This document shows positions 54,061 to 64,000 of a stretch of DNA of 64,000 nucleotides, piece by piece. How positions within the stretch are numbered: the stretch's first letter is position 1; every line of letters begins with the position of its first letter. The translations under genes were made by a program, and so were the position numbers. The notes below the pieces were generated by a model that saw nothing but the letters and a program-made list of their open reading frames with translations, was not told the origin of the DNA and searched no databases. Source of the DNA: Megamerina dolium (lineage: Eukaryota; Arthropoda; Insecta; Diptera; Megamerinidae); the NCBI GenBank assembly GCA_963854835.1, contig OY978530.1, positions 5,076,501-5,140,500 of the forward strand, given 5' to 3'.

Positions 54061-55215
54061 GCGTGAAGTGATCTAGCGATCATGGAACGACTAAATGCAC
54101 AAAACAAGATAACGAATTGCCAACATGCTGCAACTACGGTCAAAATCATCGAGCGAGCTATAGAGGATATCAAGTGGCTAAAGATTTACAAAACTTTGCA
54201 ACAGGAAGATGGCTGACTGCAAAGAATCCATTAGCACAAAGCCTCCATACCAAAAATCAACCCTTAAGAGTTCAAAATGGTTCAACATTCGCCGAAGTAG
54301 CTTCCGGAAATAAAACCGCCCAGAAATCAGAGGACTTTTTGACTCAAATCATAAAAAACTAAATTAAGAGGCATCGTTTAATCAATTATAATAAAGAATT
54401 CAATAATGCACTATGAAGACGAAAAAATAAGCTCGGCCAAGATACAGGCAACAACAGTTTACATCAACTTTTCAAAACAATCCAATCAGAAAATTATAAG
54501 CTGCTTTTCAAAAGAGGAAGATTTATAATTGGAAGAGGCCGATGTAATGAGTGACATGGAAGCTATTGAAGTTGAAACTGCAAATTTCGGAACACACATA
54601 AAAAAGCTGCTTGGTTTAACACTCCAAGAATTAATCCGAAACATGCTCAACGTCGATATCCGAAAGAGAAAAAGGGAGAGTTAGGAAAAAATGACAATCG
54701 TCAAGAACTCCCACTGTCAAAATTAAACTTAATAATTTAACTAAATTACTTTAAGAAAAAATACGAAAATAATAACAACATTTAGAATTCAAAATTCAAA
54801 TGCTTGTCAGAATAAAAAATTACGATTATTCCAAAACTTAGGTTAAAAGTGTTGCAGAGAAGGCTGATATATTTGCAGTACACCTACACAAAACATTCCG
54901 ACCACACCAAAAAATATTGAAATTCAATCAACATTCAACAACTCAAGACTCCGTTGAAATAGAGTGTTTCACACTAGATGAATTCGCTGATGAAATTTCA
55001 AGATTAAAATTACGAAAAAGTCCAGGTTTTAATCTAATGACCGCTGGAGTTTTAAAGAATTTATCGTTAAAGGAATTACATAAACTAACTTCAATCATGA
55101 ATGCATGCATCGATATCCAACCTAGGTAAAAATCCGAATGAAGTGACATCTTACAGACCAATTGCACTACTCCCAGTAATGGGAAACTTTTTGGAAAACT
55201 ATTAAGACTATTTAT
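54061..55215 (+). pseudogene. Jockey-clade LINE: ORF1 end and RT start, endonuclease deleted
   Basis: 54117-54362 encodes the last ORF1 knuckle (CCNYGQNHRASYRGYQV, with the final Cys changed to Tyr) and the SFAEVAS-like tail. Then comes a decayed stretch without an endonuclease, and at 54917-55129 the RT entry FTLDEFADEISRLKLRKSPG, with LTSIMNACI. In another frame NPNEVTSYRPIALLPVMGNFLENY ends near 55205. It is the same order as in the 11-16 kb Jockey but a different subfamily. Confidence 0.75.
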
Positions 55216-55870
55216 GATGTCCACAAGTGTTGTGCCCTGTAATGACACCAATCAGCATCCTATCTCCATAATCGTAGGAGAAAGTTCGCTCGTCTGCTGT
55301 CAGGTTCACGCACAAAGCCTTTGGCGGCCTGCGTGTCTCCAAGGTAGACCATCAAATCTTGTGGATCATGACCACAGAATCTTCGATTCAGAATTGAGTC
55401 CTCGCAGAGCTCACGCCGAATATAGGATCAGGGCCCATAGGCGTACCGGTAGAGCCCTCATTGGCCAAACCATCTGCCAATTCATTCCACTCAACACCAC
55501 AGTGTCCCGGAACCCAAATAAGATGAAGCGTGTTGCGCTTTGCAACACTGTTCAGCCTCATCTTACATACACTGATCATCTTTTAAGAGATGGCAGGACT
55601 CGCAGTAGCTTTGAGTGCAGCCTGACTATCACTGCAAATGCCAATTCGCTTCTCATGCCATATCCTCTCAATAATCCAGTAGACCGCTTTTAGAATAGCG
55701 TATTTTCATCCAAGTACCAACCGGCCTCAGTACCATAGGAGGCTTTAGAACCGTTGGTGTAGAATATGTGAGTCATTCCCCATAGTAGAGTCTGTGGATT
55801 TAAAAATTGATCTCATTATGATAAAATAACCTTAAATCTACGTCCGAAGCGTATAAGGGCCACACGATCA
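55216..55870 (-). pseudogene. LOA-like LINE RNase H segment, out of normal order
   Basis: Minus strand. IFYTNGSKASYGTEAGWYLDE, ICSDSQAALKATASPA and LHLIWVPGHCGVEWNELADGLANEGS (55515-55430) form an RNase H with His-Asp block. Then RQAKGFVREPDSRRANFLLRL and a VSLQGTTLVDI/TGHN stretch to about 55216. Normally the CRLC finger follows at this point, but here that finger lies upstream, at 55969-56160. Confidence 0.75.
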
Positions 55871-56230
55871 ACCACGGGTATTGCAAATAGTGGGCCTTGC
55901 TGCAATAGCTCATTCAGGCTATTCAATGCACTGCGACCTAAAGGATCTTTTGAGCTCCTATAGCCCAACTAAAACAACTCTAAACTATTTATAAATTTTA
56001 TAATTGCTGTGGGCTTGATTTTACCTATGTGGTTTGTAGTCAAGATTCCATTACCTATGTAGCCAAGTCTACGTCTTACCACTGCTGGGCAATTGCATAG
56101 AATATGTTCCGATGTTTTCTGCTCCTCATGACAGAGTCGATAGGTATCGTTTTCTACCACACATATTTACTTCATATGGTAATTGAGTCTACAGTGCCAA
56201 GGCATATAGTTATTTGTAATCTGTTCAGAG
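55871..56230 (-). pseudogene. LOA-like LINE C-terminal zinc finger and RT tail
   Basis: Minus strand. HCRLNYHMK then VVENDTYRLCHEEQKTSEHILC then NCPAVVRRRLGYIGNG, the C-terminal finger, ending INSLELF at 55969. Directly after it, SSKDPLGRSALNSLNELLQQ (about 55955-55895) is the region that normally lies between RT and RNase H. Confidence 0.7.
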
Positions 56231-57240
56231 AAGAAGCAGCAGATTTAACAACAGTTCTGCGCCACCAGACCACAGACGCATACGTCACAATGGGTCTGCC
56301 GGTTTTTAACCTCAAGTTTTGCCAAAAGCCCTCTTGCACTGCCAGAAAACTTTTAGTGCTCTAAAGGTTTTCTGCTCAATATGAAACTTTCAAGAAAGCT
56401 TAGTATCTAGGATGACTCCCAAATATTTGACTTCAGAAGACAGCTGCAAGGTCACCCCTTTTAAGGTTGGCAGAAATAAGCCATTCAATTTGCGTTTCCT
56501 GATAAAGAGCACAAGTGTGCTTTTACCAGGATTCACGGAGAGACTTTGCAGGTCGCACCAATGCTCAATCTTGTCGAGAAGTCTCTGCATTTTGATACAA
56601 ATTATTTCTAGCGACCTTGCTGATATTAGAACAAACACGTCATCAGCATACGCTTGACCGTGTACACCAAAATTATGCAACTCAATTAAAAGAGAGTCCA
56701 CAACGAAACATCAGAAAAGATGAGAGAGTACAAAACCTTAGGGGCATCCTCTCTCAACCTCAACCGTGGGGCTATCATTGTGTTCTCCCCCTCTCGTGAA
56801 TAACCATTTGGTGTAATGCATGGCGTAAATCCATGGAGTAACGACTTCATCAACACCATATCTTCTGGCTGAGCAACACATGGAGTTGAAGGTAGCATTG
56901 TCGAAAGCACCCTTAATGTCAAAAAATAGCCACGGAGTGCAAATACTTGCTTCCAACCTCTCCTCCACTATGGTAACACAGTCGTGAAGAGCTGATTAAC
57001 AGGACCTCCCACTCTGATAAGCATGTTACCGAATACTTAAGGGATTCCGGCCAAGTTCCTTTTAAGCAGGAATGAAGTCAAGCTTATAGGTCTGAAGCTT
57101 TTTGCCAAGGAGTAGTCATCCCTTCCTGGCTTAGGAATAAATACTACCTTGACAGAGCCCCAAAGTTGTGGGATGTACCCATGAGCGATGCACGCAGTAG
57201 AGATCCTTTTCAGAATCCCCACCAGAATAGCTTCGCCTTA
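56231..57240 (-). pseudogene. LOA-like LINE reverse transcriptase
   Basis: Minus strand, in order: ISTACIAHGYIPQLWGSVKVVFIPKPGR and FRPISLTSFLLK (57200-57060), then FFDIKGAFDNATFNSM (catalytic Asp, about 56935-56885), a RGCPQGGVL-like start at about 56745, then GVHGQAYADDVFVLI (catalytic YADD, about 56670-56625), SVNPGKSTLVLF and VKYLGVILDTKLS to 56390. The motifs are well preserved although split by shifts. This subfamily differs from the 8.3 and 44 kb copies. Confidence 0.82.
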
Positions 57241-58512
57241 CTTTAGCATAATTGCATATACATCATCTGGTCCTGAGGACTTAAAGTCACTGAATGATGA
57301 AAATGTAAACTTTATCGTTTCATCAGTAACTATCTTTCAAGCTATAAACTAATCAAGCTTAGTGGTTGTCGAGCATAACAAGTCATTGGCCAGGGTGACA
57401 GCCTGCGGTGAGACAATTCTACAACCCGAAAAATATGTTGATATACGTATGTCATTGACCTCTGACTTCGAGCACGTATAGGTACCATCAGGTTTCAGAA
57501 GTGAGTCCAGCCTGGCAGTTCGATCCTTTTGAAGAACTCTGTACAGCCTAGATGTTCTTTTCTGATCAGTGATCTCATTACAAAAATGTCTATAAGAGTC
57601 CAATTTAGAGGTCTTCACTGTCCTCTTATATTCTATCTGCAACTGACGGTACTTGCGTCAGTCAAATTCTAGCTGGGTTTTAGGTGGCCGAATTAAAATT
57701 TTCTGGATTACTTAGGAAGTTTCAAAAGCTCGCCGTTGCACCAAGGGAACGCTTTGCCCTGTCTGCTTCTACGTTCCGGACACGCCATCTCATAACAATT
57801 GATTAAGACTCGCTTTCAAGATCTAGAGGCTACCTGAATAGATTGTATGGTCAGGAGCTTAGGAACGACGCTAATCCAGAATACTGCAGAGTCGTGTCCA
57901 ATCCGCTCTACGAGGGTTCCGACCCGCGGGAACCAGATCAAGTTCAACAGCAAGTCGAAACTCTATATAGCGGTGGTCCCAAAAGGAGTCATCATCTAGG
58001 ATTCACTAAACCCTGATCTTCTCTGCTATGAAGCTATTTGATAGAGTCAGATCAATGACTTCTTGTCTCCTGCAAATCACAAAAGTCAGGCTGTTGCCAT
58101 CATTGTGTATGACTCTTCCTTGGGATAGTAAGTAGTCCAGCATTTTGGTTCCCCTGTTGTTGCATTTACTGCTACAACAAAAAGTGTTCTGGAAATTAGA
58201 ATTATATTCCACTATTAGTACCAAATGGTTGAATTCCGCAAATAGCACCACGTCAACCAATTCTTGTGGAGGAGGTGGCGCTAAGGCATCATATTGTAAG
58301 TAACCCGAAACCATTACAGTTTCAACTACACTTCCCATATTGCGGTACTTGATTTTGACTGAAATTATGTCTTGACAACAAAGCTGCCTCAAGACCGTGC
58401 AGTCAACTACATGCGGCATTATGATGCACGAACGTGGACGAGCCTCCCCTTCTGCGTGAATGGTGGAACCCCATTTAATTCCTCCTAAGCAACATAAGCG
58501 CTTTGCATTCAC
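57241..58512 (-). pseudogene. LOA-like LINE endonuclease and linker
   Basis: Minus strand, the 5' part of the element. In 58512-58006 a VMVSGYLQYDALAPPPPQEL block is followed by LVDVVLFAEFNHLVLIVEYN, after which the DANAHH active-site block is replaced. SSKCNNRGTKMLDYLL and VICRRQEVIDLTLSNSFIAEKI follow. The linker has VLINCYEMACPERRSRQGKAFPW (about 57800-57735). 57642-57349 has SYRHFCNEITDQKRTSRLYRVL and RLDSLLKPDGTYTCSKSE, the pre-RT region. The N-terminal third of the endonuclease is doubtful. Confidence 0.75.
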
Positions 58513-58794
58513 CCATGTTTCTTATATTAGAATTATTTAGGAATTTGTCTGCAGTTTAGCATGACTACTGCATAATAGGGCAGTAACCGATTTTCTGTCT
58601 TATTCTTCTTCTTCTTCTTTATTTGCCAATTAGTTTACACCAACTTATAAATTATGTTAATTGCAAACATTAATATGTTACGTATAATTTTCCAATGTAC
58701 ATATAAATAAATTGCACAAAATCACAGGGTTTTGTCTATTGCTGCATATTGTTCTTTACCTCTCGCCACATCTATAAGATTACCAACGTTCTGT
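58513..58794. other. Unassigned; includes a (CTT)n-like tract
   Basis: A short TTCTTCTTCTTCTTC tract near 58603-58618 sits just beyond the end of the RTE-like fragment's last frame, and could be its simple-repeat tail. Confidence 0.4.
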
Positions 58795-59945
58795 ATTCCA
58801 GTCCACTGTCTAATATTTCGAAGCCATGAAAATTGTTTCCAGACAATACCTCGTTTCGTATTTCGAATTCCTCATTAGATGTCCTAAGGGGGCTGCTTCT
58901 CTTTTCTTAATGGGCGCAAATAACTCTCTTTTACAGTTCATTCTTCTTAAAACTTCATTGTTGGTGACATGATCTGTCCATGCTATTTTTAAAATTCTTC
59001 TAAAAAGCCATAGCTCGAATGATTCTAGTTTATTGATGTCTGCTATTTTCAGAGTCCTAGTTTCCATGGCATAGAGGAATACTGACCAAGCATAACATTT
59101 TAAAAAAACGGATTTTGGTTTTAATGTTGAGGTCATGGCTATTAAGTATCTTTTTGTATTTGGGGTATTACGCGCCATTTCGATTCTACATTTTATTTCT
59201 TTGGAACAATCCCATTTCATTGATTTGGCATCCAAGATACTTAAAATCGTTCACGCTTTCGATAATCATGTTGTTTGCCATTAGCTTTGTGTTGTTGTAC
59301 ATGTCTTTTCTGCCTATAATCAAGTACTTGGTTTTCTTTATGTTAATTCGTAGACCAACTTCTCCGCTGCGTAAGTTAACCTTGGTAACAAGTTCTTGCA
59401 GTCCAATTAGACTGCTGGCTATCTGTGTGATGTCCCCCGCATATCTTATATTATTGATAAAAACATAGTTCACTTTCACCCCTTACGTAATGCCATTTAT
59501 CGATTCTTGAAAAATTGTTTCTGAATATATGTCTTTTGGGTATTGTCCAGTTTCATAGACGTGGCTGAAAAGTTTTACCAAGAGTCTCCATATTTTTGTC
59601 GTTTATTAATTTTAAGATTTTGGCTGGAACCTCATCTGGACATGTTACTTTGTTGTTTTTCATTCATTGTAACCGTTTTCTATTTCATCCTTTGTAATAT
59701 AATTACCCGTTGGTTTATGGGGAAATTTAAGATTTTGGTTCGATATGTTGTCATATGTAAAAACTTCTTCAATATATTTCTCCCTTATACGTTTTTTTTT
59801 TTTCATTTATGTCAAAAACTATTTCGTTGTTTTCATTAATAATGATTGAGGGCGGATTTTTGCGATAAATACCTGCAGTTTCTTTCAATTTTTTATGTTC
59901 GTGCCATGTTTCTCCATTTCTAAAATCGTATTTGCTAGTTTTCCA
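58795..59945 (-). pseudogene. RTE-like LINE reverse transcriptase, C-terminal half
   Basis: Minus strand. The 5' part (59940-59560) has YDFRNGETWHEHKKLKETAG and EIVFDINEK blocks, the region before RT, then ETLVKLFSHVYETGQYPKD. The frame 59479-59186 has NNIRYAGDITQIASSLIGLQ (YADD changed to YAGD) and INIKKTKYLIIGRKD, then FKYLGCQI. 59235-58810 has IKCRIEMARN, FLKCYAWSVFLYAMETRTL, LESFELWLFRRILKIAWTDH and NEVLRRMNCKREL, typical of the RTE C-terminus. It is a distinct family from the 37.3 and 50 kb fragments. Confidence 0.8.
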
Positions 59946-61189
59946 AGCTCGAATAAGCTTCTAGTATTTCATGTCCAGTAATGCTGAATGATGAATTGGT
60001 CATAGAAAGGAATTACTTATTACAGTCGCAGCGCTACCACCCACAGGCAAAACGGTTCTGTACAGGTCTGCCGTCGGAGCAACTATTAATGAAGTCGAGA
60101 TTTTCCTGGAACCCTCGGGGACAGTACCATGAATTAGAGGGGTCACCTGTTTTCCCGGACCATCGAATTCACCACTCTAACCTCTTACTCGTTCAGCAAC
60201 AGATTCTCCTGCCATAGAGTCACAGAAGAACCTGATGAAGAGGCATAATCTGAAAGATTGTCGCCGGGTGTCCGGGTCCAACCCCAGTCCTAACCGTCAA
60301 TGAGTTTTAACTCTAACATTTTCCCCAAACATATTTCCTCCTCTTAGGGGTTCCCTATCAATTTAGCGTTTTTTATAAAATGTGTCTCCATCGCTACCAG
60401 GGTTCCACTAACTTGACGGATCCTTCTTCATTTTTGTACCTCAACATTTCTCTCCAACATATTTACCCCAATCTCTACCCTTTATGGAGGCCCATGCAAA
60501 ATTTATAAAAAAAACCCTGAAAACAAACTCATTCCGTTTTTAATTCTATTCCTGCTACGCTAAAAAAGTGAAATTTTATTTTTATTCGAAAATGCGAATA
60601 AATTTTATCCGTGTGGTTAATTTTGCGCCCTCTCAGAGGATATATATATAGGTGGTAAGTATGTTTTGAAAAAAATTGTATGATGACAAAATTAATTTAC
60701 CCTGCCAAGGATAAGGATAGATCTAGAGTCGTTGCGTTCACGAGGAGTAGAAATCCTAACAGTAAAGATACCATCAACCTAGCCGCATCATCCTCGCCAA
60801 CAGAAGCGAAATGAAAAGCTACTTCGTCATTAAAGACAGAATGCTTCAAAGATTCATTTGAAAAAGCACTGTTCTGATGGCAGGAGATATTAGAGGAAAT
60901 GAAAAATTTGCTAAGCACCTCAGAATTGAAAATACAGTGAGTGTTATTTTTGTTGGTTGTCTTAAGTGTGCAAATATTACACCACAACTTCTTTGATAAG
61001 AGACTGGAGTGAAGTTTGGAACCAAGAAAACGTGTTTTAGAGTGTCGAATTACGAAATTAGCATTGATGTGAGTAATTTTATAGGCATAGGAATATAGTT
61101 TGTGTTTCACCCTGACACAGCATAATACATGATTCTCTAAACCAAGGGCAGTATTTATTAGACAGAATTTAACAGAAACAAACCTCTCA
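59946..61189. other. Unassigned; one uncharacterised minus-strand frame
   Basis: A 137-codon minus-strand frame (61110-60697) has Cys/His scattered in its first half (WCNICTLK) and a hydrophobic C-terminus (ARLMVSLLLGFLLLVNATTL). No family recognised, no supported start context. The rest has short A+T-rich and C-rich stretches with no gene. Confidence 0.35.
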
Positions 61190-61197
61190 ATTTACGC

Positions 61198-61258
61198 CGA
61201 ATCTAGCTAGTGGTTAGTGCGTTGGCCTTCTGATGTGTAGGTCGTGGGTTCAATCACA
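61198..61258 (+). mobile_element. SINE head fragment (tRNA-like)
   Basis: TAGCTAGTGGTTAGTGCG, then CCTTCTGATGTGTAGGTCGT and GGGTTCAATC: the A-box and B-box region of the SINE family at 5406 and 29738, with a 2-base loss in the A box. The body is absent. It is not a functional tRNA gene. Confidence 0.7.
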
Positions 61259-61422
61259 ATGAGGTGGGGGGTTCAGACCAATCTTCATCATTCAAAGGCT
61301 GCATCGGCCGAAATGAAAAGAACTTTTGTCAAATGCACCTCAAACATAGGTCTTATCCAAGAGCCCTGGATTAGACAGAAACGAATGTACAATAAAGTGG
61401 ATCCCTTCCCGTACAAAAAAAA

Positions 61423-62025
61423 GTTCCAAAATTTCACCCCTAGTTTGAAAGAAAGAAAAACAACTAAACATTTTTTTTCTCAACCCTTTTAGAACTCCCG
61501 AAATATTTATTTTTTAATTTTTTATATTTGTTAGTTATCCTATTGTTAAAAGTGCTATCTCGTTAAAAAGGCCTTAAGGAGGGCTATAATTTCTTCTTAT
61601 TTGCTTTGAAATTGAACGAAATCTTAAAAAATTATATTCAGTTCCCCTAATTCTACACCCTAAACAAAAAATTATCCACCATAAAATTTAAGTAATTTAA
61701 AAACCAAACAAATTTCCATTTGAAACTGTGAAGCTAACTCGAAAAATGAAGGGATAATATCGAAATTAGGTTTTCATAAAGGTTGGTGGGGAGATACCAC
61801 AGTACTTTTTTTAAAGAGCAGAAAGCATCGAGAGCCTTGAAGTAGTGCGGAACTTCAACCCACTGAAACCACCTCTATGTCCGATTGTTTAACTAGTAGA
61901 AACTTCATCGGAAAACACATTGAGTGAAGGTTACTCGTATGTCGTATTGTCTTAATCGTTCGCTTCTGTCCCTGTAATGTCCGTAGTCACGTTGCTGAAA
62001 TAAGCAATTAAATATACATTTGTTA
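61423..62025. repeat. Dispersed repeat S, copy 2
   Basis: Diverged partner of 49428-49865, longer by about 160 bp in the middle. See that entry for the shared blocks. Confidence 0.75.
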
Positions 62026-62554
62026 CACTAAATCTTGACGAGATTGATATTGTTTGTAACACTCTCGGCTTTCTAGTCTGGCATCGGTAACAACGCAGAC
62101 TGGGTAACTCACTAATCGTACACAACGTTCAGGATTTTGTGAATGACATAGAAATTTTATAAACATCATCAAACATATTTCATGTAGCAATTTCTTTTGC
62201 ATATTATTCACTTGGGATTGATATAACCTTATTAGTTGAGTATTGAAATGAGATTAATTCATCATCCGTGTAGAACTGTATGCAAGACAGCTCTGTAATT
62301 TTAAATTTGTTCTGACCTATTATTGTTATTTAGGCATCACTATTCCATTAATAGCAAGTGGTTTATTTTTCACAAGGAACCAAAACGGAAGAGTTTCTCT
62401 CCATTAAAGTAGAACTTAAGTCTACCGGATATTTCTCACAGGCAATAAGTTCCTGAGTTAATGTACTAGCCCCAACTCCTGGCTCTCTTTACTTCCAAAG
62501 AAATGAATTACAAAGGATAATTGAAAGATGCTGTAAAAACATCAAAGCCTGCTA
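62026..62554. other. Unassigned sequence
   Basis: No recognisable gene or repeat. It precedes the poly-T that marks the end of the Jockey copy. Confidence 0.4.
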
Positions 62555-63892
62555 TTTTTTTTTTTTTGTTTGTTTTTTAAATAAGCATTTTTATTAAATC
62601 TTTCTTTAATACTTAGAAACTAACAATAAGTAATCAAATCTTACAAACTAACTAAAATTATGTGATATTCCCAACGTTCCATCACAATTTGTTGAGTCAC
62701 GAGGTATAGCAATATCACAGCATACTCAGCATGTCTTTTCTTTTTAATCGACGATGCCCCGTGCTCAGCAACAATTGCCTAACAAGGGGATTCGGATGAT
62801 TGTGTAATTTTTGAATGTAGCTTCTGCAGGACATTGCAACTTCCTCAATCTCGATGGATGTTAACGTTCCTCATATACCAAGGCGCGTTTACAATAATTC
62901 GCAGACACTTGGATTGTATTCGCTGCAATTTTTCGATATTTGAGGGAGATGCGGTGCCCCAAAACTGAATACCATAAGTCCAGATTGGCTTCAGGATTGC
63001 TTTATATAATAGCACTTTGTATTCGAGATTCAACTTTGATCTTTTGTGTATCAGCCACCATAACTGATTAATTTTAAGCTTGATCTGAGTTTTCTTTGCC
63101 TCTATGTGATTTTTCCAGGTCAGCCTTCTGTCGAGGTGAATACCCAAGTACTTTGTTGAGGAACATTGTGGAACTGATTGGCCATTAATTTTAAGTGGGG
63201 GACATGTATCTGGCCTTAGCGTGAAGGTTACATGTACGCTCTTCGATTCATTGACTTTTATACGCCATTTTGCTAGCCAGATTTTGAGAGAATCGATATG
63301 ATTCTGCAGGAGTTTAGTAGCTTCTATGGGGTTAGAGCGAGAGCACAATATTGCCGTATCATCTGCAAAGGTCGATATAAATGTATAGTTATTGCTGGGC
63401 ATATCTGTAGTGTATAACAGATACAATAAGGGGCCCAAAACGCTTCCTTGAGGAACGCCAGAGTGAATATCCAATGGATTTGTTGTGTAATCCTTGTGAT
63501 GTACGAGAAATTGTCTTTTCGTGAGGTAGCTACTAAGCAATGAGGAGACATTTGCAGGCAGTAATAGTTTGAGTTTGTAAATAAGGCCATCGTGCCATAC
63601 TTTATCGAAAGTTTGAGTGATATCAAGAAAGACAGCTGAGCAATACTTTTTTTCTTCAAAAGTGTTCCGTATCAGAGTTACAATGAGGTGGACTTGTTCT
63701 ATTGTGCCGTGCTGTTTTCAAAATCCAGACTGATGTTGAGGAATCAGTTGGTTGAGATTAATAAATGGAGTTATATTCATGACAAGTAGTTTTTCGAATA
63801 CTTTAGAAAGTAGAGGCAGGAGGCTGATAGGTCTGTACGATGCAACTTTTGTAGGGTCTTTTCCTGGTTTTGCTATCATAATAATTTTTGAA
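62555..63892 (-). mobile_element. Jockey LINE, 5'-truncated copy of the 11-16 kb element
   Basis: Reverse complement of about 14600-15955, very similar throughout. It starts within RT (KIIMIAKPGKDP) and ends with TTTAATAAAAATGC and an A-rich tail (poly-T on the plus strand from 62555). The frame 63540-62845 has GVPQGSVLGPLLY and FADDTAIL intact. A TGA replaces Arg in QFGFRKQ near 63718, and an about 20-bp deletion near 62850 truncates the C-terminus. CCTGCT at 62548-62553 and 63893-63898 may be a short target duplication. Confidence 0.92.
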
Positions 63893-64000
63893 CCTGCTTT
63901 AACAAATTTTACATTTACAGGTAGATATTAACCCTTATGGAAAATTTAATTTCGATATTACACCTTGAGTTTTAGAGTTAGCTACACTTCAAAAGGAACA
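63893..64000. other. End of window; nothing seen
   Basis: Flank of the truncated Jockey copy. Confidence 0.5.

Noticed and set aside
55214..55693. 159-codon plus-strand frame
   Set aside because: Shadow of the minus-strand RNase H of the LOA-like LINE.
61198..61258. Possible tRNA gene
   Set aside because: Fragment of the same SINE head with a damaged A box.

Overview
The window looks like transposon-rich chromatin of a higher fly, most probably a tephritid fruit fly. Four things point that way: an insect kainate-type glutamate receptor with Drosophila-like sequence, a DD41D mariner (a group known from Ceratitis), the insect retroelement clades present (Jockey, LOA/R1-like, RTE, BEL/Pao, 17.6/297-like and SAP-domain Gypsy elements), and a high A+T content. 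No prokaryotic or organellar feature, CRISPR array, rRNA gene or ordinary tRNA gene was seen. The species assignment is an inference.

Layout. 0-5 kb: a decayed hAT-like transposase, interrupted by an RTE tail and by a 1.4 kb terminal-inverted-repeat element with an internal tandem repeat; then the leader of a 17.6/297-like LTR element. 5-10 kb: a tRNA-derived SINE with target-site duplications, then a minus-strand Gypsy element fused to an internal piece of a LOA-type LINE. 10-17 kb: a plus-strand 17.6/297-like integrase split by a nearly complete 4.6 kb Jockey LINE, then a piggyBac-like MITE. 17-22 kb: pieces of a second Gypsy family and a minus-strand BEL/Pao gag. 22.8-27.4 kb: a DD41D mariner interrupted by a near-intact hAT element, which itself carries a MITE. 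28.6-30.5 kb: Gypsy integrase and LTR with a SINE insertion. 30.5-37.3 kb: a tandem, LTR-sharing array of the 17.6/297-like element, with an inverted LTR copy beside it. 38-39.5 kb: a second mariner inside a second piggyBac-like MITE. 40-43.4 kb: a longer copy of the SAP-domain Gypsy element. 43.4-46.3 kb: a LOA-type LINE ending in a long (TA)n tract. 46.8-48.8 kb: four intact exons of an ionotropic glutamate receptor (minus strand), the only host gene recognised. 49-64 kb: RTE, LOA and Jockey fragments, nested in places, and a minus-strand partial copy of the 11-16 kb Jockey.

Most coding signal is decayed transposon protein. The parts closest to functional are the receptor exons, the two mariner copies, the 22.9-26.2 kb hAT and the 11-16 kb Jockey. 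Nesting gives relative ages: for example MITE in hAT in mariner, and mariner in piggyBac MITE. I found no convincing new biochemical system. The most unusual items are the nested mariner/hAT/MITE stack, the LTR-sharing tandem array, the in-frame LINE-Gypsy chimera, stop codons shared between distant copies of one family, and the isolated receptor exons.
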